This document shows, in pieces, positions 1-8,716 of a DNA stretch of 64,000 nucleotides. Position 1 is the stretch's first letter, and every line of letters begins with the position of its first letter. The stretch spans positions 62,001 through 126,000 of the forward strand of contig NZ_JAFEVZ010000012.1 of the NCBI RefSeq assembly GCF_022802975.1. The letters are read 5' to 3'. Source of the DNA: Flavobacterium pectinovorum (GTDB lineage: Bacteria > Bacteroidota > Bacteroidia > Flavobacteriales > Flavobacteriaceae). A program made the translations under genes and the position numbers. Below the pieces are notes generated by a model. That model searched no databases and was not told the origin of the DNA. It saw nothing but the letters and a program-made list of their open reading frames with translations.

Positions 1-119
1 AAACAAAGGAAAACACTTAGAACAAACCATTTCCAGTGAACCAAATATTTATCCAGTTGTTCACGAAGATTTACTTCATTTATTTCATCTTCTACAACCT
101 CATTATAAAAATCTTGCAT
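1..119 (-). CDS. Wzc-type polysaccharide co-polymerase / tyrosine autokinase, N-terminal fragment
   Basis: Only the first 39 codons are in the window; the gene runs off the left edge. The ATG is at 119, 21 bases after the stop of the Wza-type gene. The visible peptide begins MQDFYNEVVEDEIN and then has LREQLDKYLVHWKWFVLS, an acidic cytoplasmic stretch leading into a first membrane helix. This is how Bacteroidota GumC/Wzc chain-length proteins start. Position right behind a Wza lipoprotein supports the call, since the two act together in polymer export. The Wzz, kinase and tyrosine-tail parts cannot be checked here. Confidence 0.7.
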   Translation of the reverse strand, partial: MQDFYNEVVEDEINEVNLREQLDKYLVHWKWFVLSVFLC

Positions 120-140
120 TTCTTTTTTGTTTATTCAGTA

Positions 141-932
141 TTATTTAAAAAGCAGAACAGAAAGTGACACTAGAATAGAAATCGCCGATACGATAACTGA
201 AGTATTAGGCCCTACTGCCGCTGCATTGACTTTAGTATTATTAGGTTCAACATAAACCACATCATTTTGAGCTAAATAATAAAAAGGAGAATTGATAAAA
301 TCAGCCTTGGTAATATCTACTCTATTATATGATTTAACACCGTTAATTTCACGTATAACTAAAATATTATTTCTTCTACCATAAATTGTCAAATCTTTTG
401 CCATACTTAGCGCCTCAATCAAAGTAACTCTTTCAGAAGTAATCGGATAAGTCCCGGGTAAAGCTACCTCCCCATGTAAGGAGATTTTAAAATTGGTTAT
501 TCTGAGATTAATAATTGGATTTTTAATATAAACCTCTATTTTACTTTTTAATTTCTGCAATACTTCCGTTCTGGTTAGGCCTCCTACCTGCAATTTGCCC
601 AAAACAGGAAATTCGATATTACCACTTCTATCTACCAAGTATGTCTGAGTAGTTAGCTGACCTGTTGCTAAATCAGGCTTACCTGTATTTGAAACTGCAA
701 TTGTCATTAAGTTAAAAGGAATAGTAATTTCTGGATCTTCAGCCGACACAATTATCATTAATAAATCATCAGGCTGAATTTTTACTTCATAGGAAGTTGC
801 ATTTTGTGATGCACTTATCCCATCAATATTTTGATAGTAAACAATATCTTTTTTTGATGCACAGGAAAAAAACAAAAACAACAGAGCAAAGTACATACTT
901 GTTTTTGCAAAATTTAAAAAATTGAAATTCAT
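141..932 (-). CDS. wza: Wza-type polysaccharide export outer membrane lipoprotein
   Basis: This is an outer-membrane export channel subunit for capsule or exopolysaccharide. From the ATG at 932 (263 aa) it has a lipoprotein signal ending LFFSC with the lipidated Cys at residue 24. A polysaccharide-export domain follows (about 45-140, typical DLLMIIVSAEDPE and VDRSGNIEFPVLGKLQVGG stretches), then an SLBB-like segment (about 150-235) with LHGEVALPGTYPI. A hydrophobic C-terminal helix (about 238-262) is usual in this Bacteroidota branch. An in-frame TTG at 956 would add eight residues, but that TTG is part of a TATATTTG promoter box, so the ATG is preferred. It partners with the Wzc-like gene immediately downstream. 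Confidence 0.88.
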   Translation of the reverse strand: MNFNFLNFAKTSMYFALLFLFFSCASKKDIVYYQNIDGISASQNATSYEVKIQPDDLLMIIVSAEDPEITIPFNLMTIAVSNTGKPDLATGQLTTQTYLVDRSGNIEFPVLGKLQVGGLTRTEVLQKLKSKIEVYIKNPIINLRITNFKISLHGEVALPGTYPITSERVTLIEALSMAKDLTIYGRRNNILVIREINGVKSYNRVDITKADFINSPFYYLAQNDVVYVEPNNTKVNAAAVGPNTSVIVSAISILVSLSVLLFK

Positions 933-953
933 TAGGATCTTGGATTTATGTGA

Positions 954-961
954 CAAATATA
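954..961 (-). promoter_or_regulatory. Bacteroidota -7 box (TATATTTG) upstream of the Wza-type gene
   Basis: An exact TAnnTTTG match on the minus strand lies 22 bases before the ATG at 932, in the 186-base gap after the WcaJ-type gene. No clear TTG -33 element is visible 17-21 bases upstream. It suggests wza-wzc has its own promoter inside the long locus, and it argues against the TTG at 956 as a start. Confidence 0.45.
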
Positions 962-1118
962 AGTTTTTTTTGATTAACTCATTTTTGACTTAATTCATTA
1001 ACTGCGTTATTTAATTATAAATTAGATTTACTGCACAATTCCATAACTAAAGAGCTTGTTAATCAGTTCTTATTTATTAACAAATATAAACCAACCTTTT
1101 TGAACAGCTAATCCATAT

Positions 1119-2537
1119 TTAATAAGCATTCTCTTCTCCTTTAAAAATATTGAGAACCGTTTTTATGATTATTTTTATATCTAATAAAATACTCCAGTTT
1201 TCTATATACCAAATATCATACTCTACTCTATTCTGCATATCAATTAATTCTCTTGTTTCACCACGATACCCATTAACCTGAGCCCATCCGGTAATACCTG
1301 GTTTTGTATATTGACGCACCAAATAATTTCCAATTAAATCTGTATATTGTTTCGTATGATTGACCATGTGTGGTCGTGGCCCTACTACAGACATATCGCC
1401 TAAAAAAACATTAAAAAACTGTGGCAATTCATCAATACTAGTTTTACGCATAATGGCTCCAAACTTAGTAATACGTGCATCACCTTTCCCTGCTTGTAGT
1501 TTATCCGCTAATTTATTAACCCTCATGCTTCTAAACTTCCAGCAAAAAAACGACTCATTATCACGACCAGAACGTTCTTGTCTAAAAAAAACAGGTCCCG
1601 GAGATTCTATCTTAATTATAATCATGATTATGGGAAATAACCATGGAAAAATTAACAATATAACTCCAAGAGAAAAAACAATATCAAATGCTTTTTTTGA
1701 TAATCTGTTAACCGTGTATTCTAATGGCTCTGTCCGAAACATTAGTACAGGTGTATTTTCGTAAAATGAAATTTCAACCTTACTTGATTTAGTGTACAAT
1801 TGAAAATCCGGAATAAACTTAATGCGAACCATGTGGTGTTCACAAATTTTTATCAATTTACTTATTACATCCACATTATCAATATGCAACGCTACATACA
1901 TTTCATCTATTTCATGGGTAATTATATATTTTTCCACATCTTCAAACCCTCCTAATACCGGTGATGAAATAAAAGCAAAAGGATCTACTTTTTCATCAAA
2001 AAAACCTAAAAAACGATACCCATAGGTCAAATCTTTAGATAATGTTTTACGAATTCTTTCACCTGCATCATTTGCTCCTATTATTATAACATTTTTAAAA
2101 TTATATCCTTTTGCCCGAATATATTTTAAAAGTTCCATTGATAAAAATCGTGAAAGCATTAATAAGGCAAAGAAAAAAGCATAAAAATAAAGTAATCGAA
2201 GCCTTGAAATCTGGGAGTATTTTAAAAAAAGCACAAAAAAGGCAATTACGGCAATATGAAGAATGAATTTTTTGGTGGTCCGTTTTAAAATAGATTCCAA
2301 AGGTTCGATTCTTACAATTCGATAGGAGTCATTACGCAATAACAAAGCGATCCATATCAAATTGGAAAGAAAAGAAACTGTCTGAACTTCTTTAATAAAT
2401 AGTTTATCTAAATTTCCAAATCGTATCCAGGCTGACAATACAATCGCAAAATTTAAAAGTATTACATCCCAGACTACGAACAAAAGTTTAAAGTAGCGGG
2501 AAAAACGATGTCGTGATAAAGCATCTAAAATCTTCAT
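1119..2537 (-). CDS. wcaJ: Undecaprenyl-phosphate sugar phosphotransferase, WcaJ type (initiating enzyme)
   Basis: This enzyme transfers a sugar-1-phosphate (usually glucose or galactose) to undecaprenyl phosphate, starting repeat-unit synthesis at the inner membrane. The 472-aa length is that of the long WcaJ/WbaP class. It has four N-terminal membrane segments (within about 15-130), a soluble nucleotide-binding-like domain (about 140-260), a further hydrophobic segment (about 285-310) and the C-terminal transferase domain. Signature stretches are FFRQERSGRDNESF followed by WKFRSMR, DELPQFFNVFLGDMSVVGPRP with the catalytic Asp-Glu pair, and KPGITGWAQVNGYRG. The sugar specificity cannot be read from the sequence. 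It is the only initiating enzyme seen in the locus. Confidence 0.92.
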   Translation of the reverse strand: MKILDALSRHRFSRYFKLLFVVWDVILLNFAIVLSAWIRFGNLDKLFIKEVQTVSFLSNLIWIALLLRNDSYRIVRIEPLESILKRTTKKFILHIAVIAFFVLFLKYSQISRLRLLYFYAFFFALLMLSRFLSMELLKYIRAKGYNFKNVIIIGANDAGERIRKTLSKDLTYGYRFLGFFDEKVDPFAFISSPVLGGFEDVEKYIITHEIDEMYVALHIDNVDVISKLIKICEHHMVRIKFIPDFQLYTKSSKVEISFYENTPVLMFRTEPLEYTVNRLSKKAFDIVFSLGVILLIFPWLFPIIMIIIKIESPGPVFFRQERSGRDNESFFCWKFRSMRVNKLADKLQAGKGDARITKFGAIMRKTSIDELPQFFNVFLGDMSVVGPRPHMVNHTKQYTDLIGNYLVRQYTKPGITGWAQVNGYRGETRELIDMQNRVEYDIWYIENWSILLDIKIIIKTVLNIFKGEENAY

Positions 2538-2578
2538 AGACTTGAAAAAATTTTTTTATTAATCATTATTGACACTTT

Positions 2579-3325
2579 TTATTTTTTTACATATTGCATT
2601 AATGCCAGCATTTTTTTTTGAAAAACGGCTCTAATTCCTGATAACTTGTGAAATTTATATATATTGTAATCTTCACACAACACTTCAAAAGCTCTTTTAT
2701 AATTAGTGCTTAAACCTCCCATTCTCATTTTTACAATATAGGTATTGAGATAAGTAACTTTTATTTTGTGTTTATATAAATAACGCAGCAGAAATTCTGT
2801 ATCAGAAGCAATTTTAAAATCTAAATTATAATTCCCATATTTACCAATAACCGTTTTTTTGATATAAACTGTAGGATGCAATGGAAGCCAGCCCGCTTTT
2901 AATCTTTTGTAATCATACTCGCCACCTATTCTATTACGTACAATTTTTTGTTCTTCGTCATTTGTTACATAAATTCCATTTCCGTAAATAGCATCTACAT
3001 CTGAACTATTTTGAAAAGCTTCGACAATTTTGGAAATAACATCTTTATCATAAAAAACATCATCAGAATGCATCAAACCTACTATATCTCCTGTAGCCAG
3101 ACTTAAACCTTTGTTAATTGCATCATACATTCCCTTATCTGATTCTGATACATATTTTGAGATTTTCTCCGAATATAGCTTTATAATGTCCTGCGTCCCA
3201 TCTGAAGAATTGCCATCAATTACTATGTATTCAATATTAGGATAATTTTGACTCAAAACACTTTTTATCGATTGCTCGATAGTTGCTTTACGATTGTAAC
3301 AAACTGTTATAACAGAAACCTTCAT
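2579..3325 (-). CDS. Family 2 glycosyltransferase
   Basis: This 248-aa GT-A fold enzyme is likely cytoplasmic and adds a sugar to the lipid-linked repeat unit. The N-terminus MKVSVITVCYNRKATIEQSI is classic GT2. Next come IEYIVIDGNSSDGTQ, ESDKGMYDAINKG (the WcaA-like variant) and the metal-binding HSDD at residues 87-90. It lacks the long C-terminal helices of the other two GT2s in this locus. It lies 41 bases upstream of wcaJ and directly after a decayed gene. Donor and acceptor are unknown. Confidence 0.88.
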   Translation of the reverse strand: MKVSVITVCYNRKATIEQSIKSVLSQNYPNIEYIVIDGNSSDGTQDIIKLYSEKISKYVSESDKGMYDAINKGLSLATGDIVGLMHSDDVFYDKDVISKIVEAFQNSSDVDAIYGNGIYVTNDEEQKIVRNRIGGEYDYKRLKAGWLPLHPTVYIKKTVIGKYGNYNLDFKIASDTEFLLRYLYKHKIKVTYLNTYIVKMRMGGLSTNYKRAFEVLCEDYNIYKFHKLSGIRAVFQKKMLALMQYVKK

Positions 3326-3376
3326 AAATTACGATTAAATGTACATTATTATTTAAACTTGGTAATCATTTTATAT

Positions 3377-3860
3377 TCAATAGAATTTAATTAAGCACCA
3401 ATAAGTGAATTGTAAGATCATATAAGTTACCAACGCTTTTATCAAGAATGTTTTTTCTACGAAATAAAAAACATTTTTCTGTAAAATATTTGCTTGAAAA
3501 AACTGTTTCCAAAGTATAATTCTTTTACTAAAAGAATAACTATTTGAGAAACTTTCAATATTATTATTTTCCTAATCTAAAATCTTTGCTTCTCAGTTCA
3601 CATATAACAAACTCTTTGTAAGTTTTTAACTGAAAAGCTTTTATTTCATTTAACAGAAATTCTATAAATCTTTCATTTACCTGTATGTAAACATAGGCAT
3701 TAGACAACAGACAGAAATAAACATAAGAATATTTAAAACAATTTCAAAACAACTTTATATTATCCAATAAATCTTTTTAAGCTTATATTCCTTTGACAAA
3801 ATCATAAATCAGCATGCTTGGTAAATACTTATCCTCAAAAAAAGTTATAGTAAATTATAG
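3377..3860 (-). pseudogene. Decayed gene in the polysaccharide locus, family uncertain
   Basis: The 577-base gap between the GT2 and the epimerase is not empty. One minus-strand frame reads EDKYLPSMLIYDFVKGI, stop, A, stop, KDLLDNIKLF, stop, then an open run of 59 codons including YVYIQVNERFIEFLLNEIKA and ending LRSKDFRLGK at two stops near 3565. A second frame opens at exactly that point (3571 to the stop at 3377, 64 codons) with SFSKRIILWKQFFQANILQ and LIKALVTYMILQFTYW. Joined by one frameshift this gives a plausible protein of about 150 residues. The aromatic, basic, hydrophobic end resembles glycosyltransferase C-termini, but that is an impression. No intact start is visible. Confidence 0.5.
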
Positions 3861-3902
3861 AAAATAGATAAAAAAACAAATCTGTATTTTTTTTATTTAA
3901 AA

Positions 3903-4865
3903 TTATTCTTTAATTATCCATTCTACTGTTTTTTTAGTCCCTTCTTTCCTTGAAAAAGGAAGATTAGGAGCTATTTTCTGAGTATCGTCCAAATTATAAA
4001 CATTATCAGTTGTCATATTCTTTAGCCTAAAACTAGTCATAGGGAATTTAATCTTTATAACCTTAAGAATATCCCCTACATAACCTAATACTTTAAAAAA
4101 TGAATAAGGAACATTTGGTATTTTAATATTTCGTTCTGTAGCAATTTCATTTGACCAAAGAGTAATATCATAAGGTTCATAATCGCCCAAATAAAATACT
4201 TTCTTATTAATATTTGTAGCATCAGCATAAAGAATACTTTTAAGTTGATAAATAAAATTATCTATATAACCATAAGTTTTTTTACATGCTTTTGAACCCA
4301 TGTGAAAATATTTTTTAGACAAGACAATCTTAAAAAAAAGATTATATGGTTCTCCAAAATAAGGTCCCCAAATAGATGTAGGTCTAATTATAGTCCACTC
4401 ATAAGACGGATTTTTCTCTTTTATAATTTTTTCCGTCATTACCTTACTTTCCCCATAAACAGTATGAGGCTTATAATCCTCATAATTCTCAGGAGTATAT
4501 CCTGGCTGACAAACATACATAGAAGAAGCAAATATAACCCTCTTTAGAGAGGGTAGCTTATCTAAAACTTTAAGCAAATTTTCTACCCCTTGAATATTTG
4601 CATTATAATCTGTTAATGTTTTACCATTAAGGTCTGTCCTCGCTCCCAAGTGAATGACATAATCAGGATTAAACCCAAGTATTGCCTTTTCCATGATATT
4701 ATAATCCAAAAGGCTAACATTTTTAAATATCTTGTTATGGCTTTCAATCTTAGGCCCGGTAATGTCTAAACTAAGTACTTCCTTACCCTCATTTAAAAAT
4801 GTTTCAATAAGATTTGTCCCTATAAAACCTGATCCTCCCGTAATTAAAATTTTAATTTTACCCAT
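3903..4865 (-). CDS. NAD-dependent epimerase/dehydratase (extended SDR)
   Basis: This is a nucleotide-sugar modifying enzyme of the extended short-chain dehydrogenase family (UDP-glucose 4-epimerase-like), 320 aa from the ATG at 4865. The Rossmann motif GGSGFIG is at residues 10-16, the active-site serines in ASSMYV at about 114-115, and the YxxxK pair in YGESK at 137-141. A longer in-frame ATG at 4943 exists but overlaps the upstream acetyltransferase by 62 bases and adds a non-conserved leader. The ATG at 4865 starts MGKIKILITGG and sits 16 bases after that gene. The exact sugar substrate is not determinable. Confidence 0.87.
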   Translation of the reverse strand: MGKIKILITGGSGFIGTNLIETFLNEGKEVLSLDITGPKIESHNKIFKNVSLLDYNIMEKAILGFNPDYVIHLGARTDLNGKTLTDYNANIQGVENLLKVLDKLPSLKRVIFASSMYVCQPGYTPENYEDYKPHTVYGESKVMTEKIIKEKNPSYEWTIIRPTSIWGPYFGEPYNLFFKIVLSKKYFHMGSKACKKTYGYIDNFIYQLKSILYADATNINKKVFYLGDYEPYDITLWSNEIATERNIKIPNVPYSFFKVLGYVGDILKVIKIKFPMTSFRLKNMTTDNVYNLDDTQKIAPNLPFSRKEGTKKTVEWIIKE

Positions 4866-4881
4866 AATTATATTAATCCTT

Positions 4882-5427
4882 TTATATCCTATCCTTAATT
4901 GGTTCAGCTGGTGTACCCACACACACTTTATTTTCAGGGACATTTTTTAAAACTGAACTTCTTGCCGCTATTATGGAACCTTTTCCTATAGTTACTCCAG
5001 GCGCAACATAAACATCATTTGTAATCCAGCATTCGTCTTCAATTACAACCGGGCTTGCAAAAATATCAAACGTAGTCTTTTTATAATCATGCCCTCCTGT
5101 ATTAATATATACTTTATGTGCCAAGGCAACGTGATTACCTATAGTTATTTTTCCAAGGCTGTATAGAACATTATCTTCACCTATCCAACAATAGTCACCT
5201 ATTTCCACATTCCAGGGATACGTAACCTTAACTGTAGACCTTAATAAAACCCCTTTACCAATCTTCGCCCCGAACAACCTAAGCAAAAACCTTCTCCAGC
5301 CATACAATACTTGTGGCGACCAAGCAAATAATGTTGCTTGTACAATCCACCATAGCTGCACTACTACCTTAGATTTCCCCCTAAATGTAGACGGAACAGT
5401 AAACGCTTTAAGATCCTGATAAATCAT
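4882..5427 (-). CDS. wcaF: WcaF-type hexapeptide-repeat acetyltransferase
   Basis: This likely O-acetylates a sugar of the repeat unit using acetyl-CoA. The 181-aa protein has the WcaF N-terminus (residues 1-58, with FRGKSKVVVQLWWIVQATLF and RRFLLRLFGAKIG) and then left-handed beta-helix repeats such as VEIGDYCWIGEDNVLY and ITIGNHVALAHKVYI. The presumed catalytic His is H113 in GGHDY. The C-terminus has the usual VGTPAEPIKDR. It sits between the GT4 (7-base gap) and the epimerase (16-base gap), so these three are probably co-transcribed. It is the intact acetyltransferase of the locus; another is decayed at 8206-8700. Confidence 0.9.
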   Translation of the reverse strand: MIYQDLKAFTVPSTFRGKSKVVVQLWWIVQATLFAWSPQVLYGWRRFLLRLFGAKIGKGVLLRSTVKVTYPWNVEIGDYCWIGEDNVLYSLGKITIGNHVALAHKVYINTGGHDYKKTTFDIFASPVVIEDECWITNDVYVAPGVTIGKGSIIAARSSVLKNVPENKVCVGTPAEPIKDRI

Positions 5428-5434
5428 ATTTCTT

Positions 5435-6610
5435 TTATTTTAGTACAACACAAGATGGGGCTTCACCTTTCTTGCAGTCTTTGATCCATTGATAAACTTC
5501 GTTCATTTTACCAGCTACAATATCCCATGTGAAATTATTTTTCACAAGATTATAACCGTTTTGCCCCATTAGTATCCTTACATCTTCGGGTAACGAAAAA
5601 AGCTCATTAAGCCCATTAAGTATACTATCGGGGTTTGCTTCAATTTTTATTGCTGCATTGGCATCATATCCTTCAGGCAGGTTACAGTCTTTTGTAAGCA
5701 GTGTAGGTAAATTATATGACCATGCTTCTAAAACAGCCATTGGCATACCTTCGCTAAATGACGGCAGAATAAATGCCTGAGTATTCCTGAATGTTAAATC
5801 TTTTTCTTTTCCAGCTACCACCCCAGTAAAAAAGACATCATTATGCAGACCGGCTTCTTCTAACATCCTGTTAAGCTTATCCTGAAAATCCTGAGCACCT
5901 TCGCCAGCAATTATAAGCTTCCATTCCTTCTTTTGGTCGGTAAGCATTGCCCATGCCTTTATGAGATTCTCAAGTCCTTTTTTGGGATGCACCCTACTTA
6001 AGAAAAGCACACTTTTACGGTCGTCTTGTTGCCAAGGTAAAACAGCATCATTAACAACATTACCTTCATCATTAGGTAAATCGACTCCATTAGGTATAAT
6101 CGCTACGGGATTAACATATCCTGCTTTGCGTATTGCTACGTACTCTGCCTGTCCCAATGCGTGTAAACAGTCTGCTCCTTTAATATGGGCATCCTCATAC
6201 AAAAAACGACCTAAATCTTTTTTCAACTTACGCACGCTAAGTATCCATGGATCCAGCATACCATGGGTGGTTAACAGATATGGTATATTATTTTTTTTAC
6301 AATATTTACGAGTAATATGAGACGTATATAACCAAATACCATGCTTGTGCACTAATTCAGGTTTTAAAGCCTCCAGTTTTTTACTTAAATCAAAAGTTAA
6401 ACCAACTCCAGCAGGACCTTTAATGGTATAAGTTTCCAGTTTAAGCGGATCGTATAAATACCTGTCTTTATCAGTATATTCATCTTCAAATCCCATTAAA
6501 ACAGGTACTGTTTTATTTTTTCGTAAAAGAGCTTTCCCTAACCCTATAACGCAATGCAACAAACCACCAGCATTTCGTGAACTTGATGAACTTACCATAA
6601 CTATTTGCAT
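5435..6610 (-). CDS. Family 4 glycosyltransferase
   Basis: A retaining GT-B glycosyltransferase of 391 aa. The N-terminal half shows HKHGIWLYTSHITRKYC and LLTTHGMLDPW, a donor-domain stretch seen in colanic-acid-type GT4 enzymes. The C-terminal half has IIPNGVDLP (about 171-179), FLSRVHPKKGLENLI (203-217) and the EX7E motif in SEGMPMAVLEAW, with Glu at 287 and 295. The locus makes GDP-fucose and contains no recognisable GT10 or GT11 enzyme, so this GT4 or one of the GT2s may be the fucosyltransferase; that is inference. Confidence 0.9.
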   Translation of the reverse strand: MQIVMVSSSSSRNAGGLLHCVIGLGKALLRKNKTVPVLMGFEDEYTDKDRYLYDPLKLETYTIKGPAGVGLTFDLSKKLEALKPELVHKHGIWLYTSHITRKYCKKNNIPYLLTTHGMLDPWILSVRKLKKDLGRFLYEDAHIKGADCLHALGQAEYVAIRKAGYVNPVAIIPNGVDLPNDEGNVVNDAVLPWQQDDRKSVLFLSRVHPKKGLENLIKAWAMLTDQKKEWKLIIAGEGAQDFQDKLNRMLEEAGLHNDVFFTGVVAGKEKDLTFRNTQAFILPSFSEGMPMAVLEAWSYNLPTLLTKDCNLPEGYDANAAIKIEANPDSILNGLNELFSLPEDVRILMGQNGYNLVKNNFTWDIVAGKMNEVYQWIKDCKKGEAPSCVVLK

Positions 6611-6861
6611 ATAATCTCCCTTTAGTATTAAATCAACTAGTAAAAGCCTACCCTATTTTTATAACCTTTATACAAATGGTATAGGTAAACTTTTTTTTTA
6701 TAAAAAAATTTATTATTTTATTTAAATACTTTATCTATTAGAAAGAGACCCTAAAAGAAAACTTCCTCATTATACTATTTTAATTTCGCCAGCCTTATCA
6801 AGAAAAATCTGTTGACCTAGGTGGGACGATTATTTCAGGAGTAAAACCCGGCTACGCTTTG
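6611..6861 (-). other. Gene-free 251-base gap
   Basis: There is no convincing gene here. About 70 bases next to the polymerase (6790-6860) look less AT-rich than the rest, and one minus-strand frame reads HLGQQIFLDKAGEIKIV before a stop. That could be a scrap of coding sequence but is too short to assign. No -7 box or terminator hairpin was found. Confidence 0.3.
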
Positions 6862-8193
6862 CTATTTAAGCCTTAAAACAGAATATAATTTTTCTATTTT
6901 TATAACAACCCACATAAACAATATAAAATAAAACAAGCGAACTCCAAAACCCGTATACCATGCAGGTAAAGTAGCTGTGAGCCCAGCAATGGTAACTAAA
7001 AATACATTTCTCCATTTAGATTCCGGGGTTGCATTCATTTTGTATTGTATAAGTCCTATAGCGTAACCTAACACTATCATACCTAACACAACACCGAGCA
7101 AACCAAAATCATAATAAAACTCACCCATTGGCGTAGGGGCAAACCCTCCAATGGTTTCAGATTCAAAACCGTAAAGCTTATACGAAAGTATCCTCCCAAG
7201 CTCCATTGGTTTCCAAGTAAATGTTGCCCTTGGCAAAAAATTAACAAAAGGGTAAATTATCTGATTTGGCTGGTAAACAGGCTCAATATTGTTATAAATG
7301 AAAATGACGTTTCCTGTACTATCAAAAGTAGCAGACCCAAAAACATTTTCTTTTGCATCATTCAAAACATCAAATGAAAATGAAGAGTAATCATTTCTAT
7401 TAAAACGGATAAGCACTCCTGCGATCAAACCAAAACTTAGCATAAAATAAATATACTTTTTAAGGCTATACAATTTCAAAGGCTTAGTTATACTCAAATA
7501 TTTATAAAATAATATTGTAATACCAAGCTCCAGTATTCCTAAAGATCCCCCTGTGGCTACAGACATGATAAATAACAACAGCATAGCTGAATACACTACA
7601 AATTTTGAAGGAGCATTTTCATCCTTCGAAAAATAATATGGCAAGTTTAATGATTTAAACCATGTAAAAAATCTGGTTAAGACAAATATCAATGTCATGT
7701 TTTCAGCCCCACCTTTTTCATGATAACCTGCAAGAAAAAAGGCCGTTATTCCACCACCAAGGGCAACTGAATAAGCAACAAACGTAAGATATAAACCTAA
7801 AGCTATATAATATGTTGTTTTACTAATATTAAAATTTTCAATAAAAGAGAATCCGGTAACCTTAACATTTTTTGACATTAAAATACCTATCTGTAGCAAT
7901 ATCGTTGAAATAATAATAACAGAATAGCTTATCCATAATTCTTCCGTTGTATATTTTTTTATATAAGACATCCGGATTAGTCCCAAACTATTGTAAACAA
8001 ACCACCAAAAAAATAAATAAACGAAAATGAAATTTAGCTTAACATTTTTTCTCCAATAATAAATCAGGATTGACAGATTAATTATTACAAAAATGTTAAA
8101 TAAAACCACAATAGATTCACCGCTTTCAACAAGATATTCATATCCTATGATATTAAAGAGAATCCCGAGAAAAATAAAAATAAATGCCTCCAT
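6862..8193 (-). CDS. Wzy-like oligosaccharide repeat-unit polymerase (multi-pass membrane protein)
   Basis: A 443-aa inner-membrane protein with roughly 10-12 hydrophobic helices and a large extracytoplasmic loop (about 265-345, with polar, aromatic stretches such as FVNFLPRATFTWKPMELGR). The stretch GFAPTPMGEFYYDFGLLGVVLG is typical of O-antigen/EPS polymerases, where a conserved loop precedes the last helices. It is the only candidate polymerase in a locus that otherwise has initiating enzyme, flippase, glycosyltransferases and export proteins. Wzy sequences diverge strongly, so the call rests on topology, that motif and context. No catalytic residue can be named. Confidence 0.75.
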   Translation of the reverse strand: MEAFIFIFLGILFNIIGYEYLVESGESIVVLFNIFVIINLSILIYYWRKNVKLNFIFVYLFFWWFVYNSLGLIRMSYIKKYTTEELWISYSVIIISTILLQIGILMSKNVKVTGFSFIENFNISKTTYYIALGLYLTFVAYSVALGGGITAFFLAGYHEKGGAENMTLIFVLTRFFTWFKSLNLPYYFSKDENAPSKFVVYSAMLLLFIMSVATGGSLGILELGITILFYKYLSITKPLKLYSLKKYIYFMLSFGLIAGVLIRFNRNDYSSFSFDVLNDAKENVFGSATFDSTGNVIFIYNNIEPVYQPNQIIYPFVNFLPRATFTWKPMELGRILSYKLYGFESETIGGFAPTPMGEFYYDFGLLGVVLGMIVLGYAIGLIQYKMNATPESKWRNVFLVTIAGLTATLPAWYTGFGVRLFYFILFMWVVIKIEKLYSVLRLK

Positions 8194-8205
8194 TTAAAAA
8201 ATATA

Positions 8206-8700
8206 CTAAATGATGTGTTTTACAATTTTAGCCAGAACTCCTGAAACAACCACATTGGGCTCAAAAACACTTTTTTGCTACAATGGCACCGACATCAACT
8301 ATCACATTATCGACAATGCAACATCGCCTGTAACTATAGCTCCCTACTCCGCACCTACATTATCTCCTACAACAGGACTCTTATTATCTTTCCGTTCCCA
8401 GTTAATTATTCTCAACTTTTGCCATAGCATTAACCACAATATTACCATAATAATATATTAAGCAAACCTTCATCGAAAACATTTTTAGGTATTGTTAATT
8501 CCTAACGTTCTCCAAAGGTTTTTTCTTTCTTCTGCAATAAGCCTTAAATAGCATATTCCCTCAGCATTGTAGTACTCTTCTTTACGTAGAAGTTTTACAT
8601 ATCTACAAACAATATATCATGTTCATTGGAAAGAACTTTTCAACCATTCCACTTTAGAAACCGTAAATAAAATTGTTCCTTATCTTTTTGAATATTTTCC
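8206..8700 (-). pseudogene. Decayed serine-acetyltransferase-like hexapeptide acetyltransferase
   Basis: Minus-strand translation in shifting frames gives recognisable pieces of a CysE/WcaB-like acetyltransferase in the right order. They are YVKLLRKEEYYNAEG then IAEERKNL (about 8600-8510), IPKNVFDEGLL (about 8490-8458), YGNIVVNAMAKVENN (8449-8405), ERKDNKSPVVGDNVGA (about 8397-8347), VDVGAIVAKK (about 8300-8271), and EPNVVVSGVLAKIVKHII with a stop at 8206. The pieces are separated by stops and frameshifts, and the catalytic segment expected between AKVENN and the ERKDNK piece is deleted. The plus-strand open frame at 8210-8461 is only its antisense shadow. It fills the gap between a GT2 and the polymerase. 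Confidence 0.75.
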
Positions 8701-8716
8701 CTAGTGTTAATACCTC

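Noticed and set aside
1360-1764. 134-codon plus-strand open frame across the wcaJ gene
   Set aside because: It lies antisense to a clear glycan initiating transferase and has no family features.
4866-4943. Longer N-terminus for the epimerase from the ATG at 4943
   Set aside because: It overlaps the acetyltransferase gene by 62 bases and adds residues before the canonical MGKIKILITGG start.
6611-6861. Possible third pseudogene scrap (HLGQQIFLDKAGEIKIV)
   Set aside because: Only 17 protein-like residues in one frame; chance cannot be excluded.
8210-8461. 83-codon plus-strand open frame that could be a small gene
   Set aside because: It is the complement of a decayed acetyltransferase; its Thr/Pro-rich reading is a shadow of the hexapeptide repeats.
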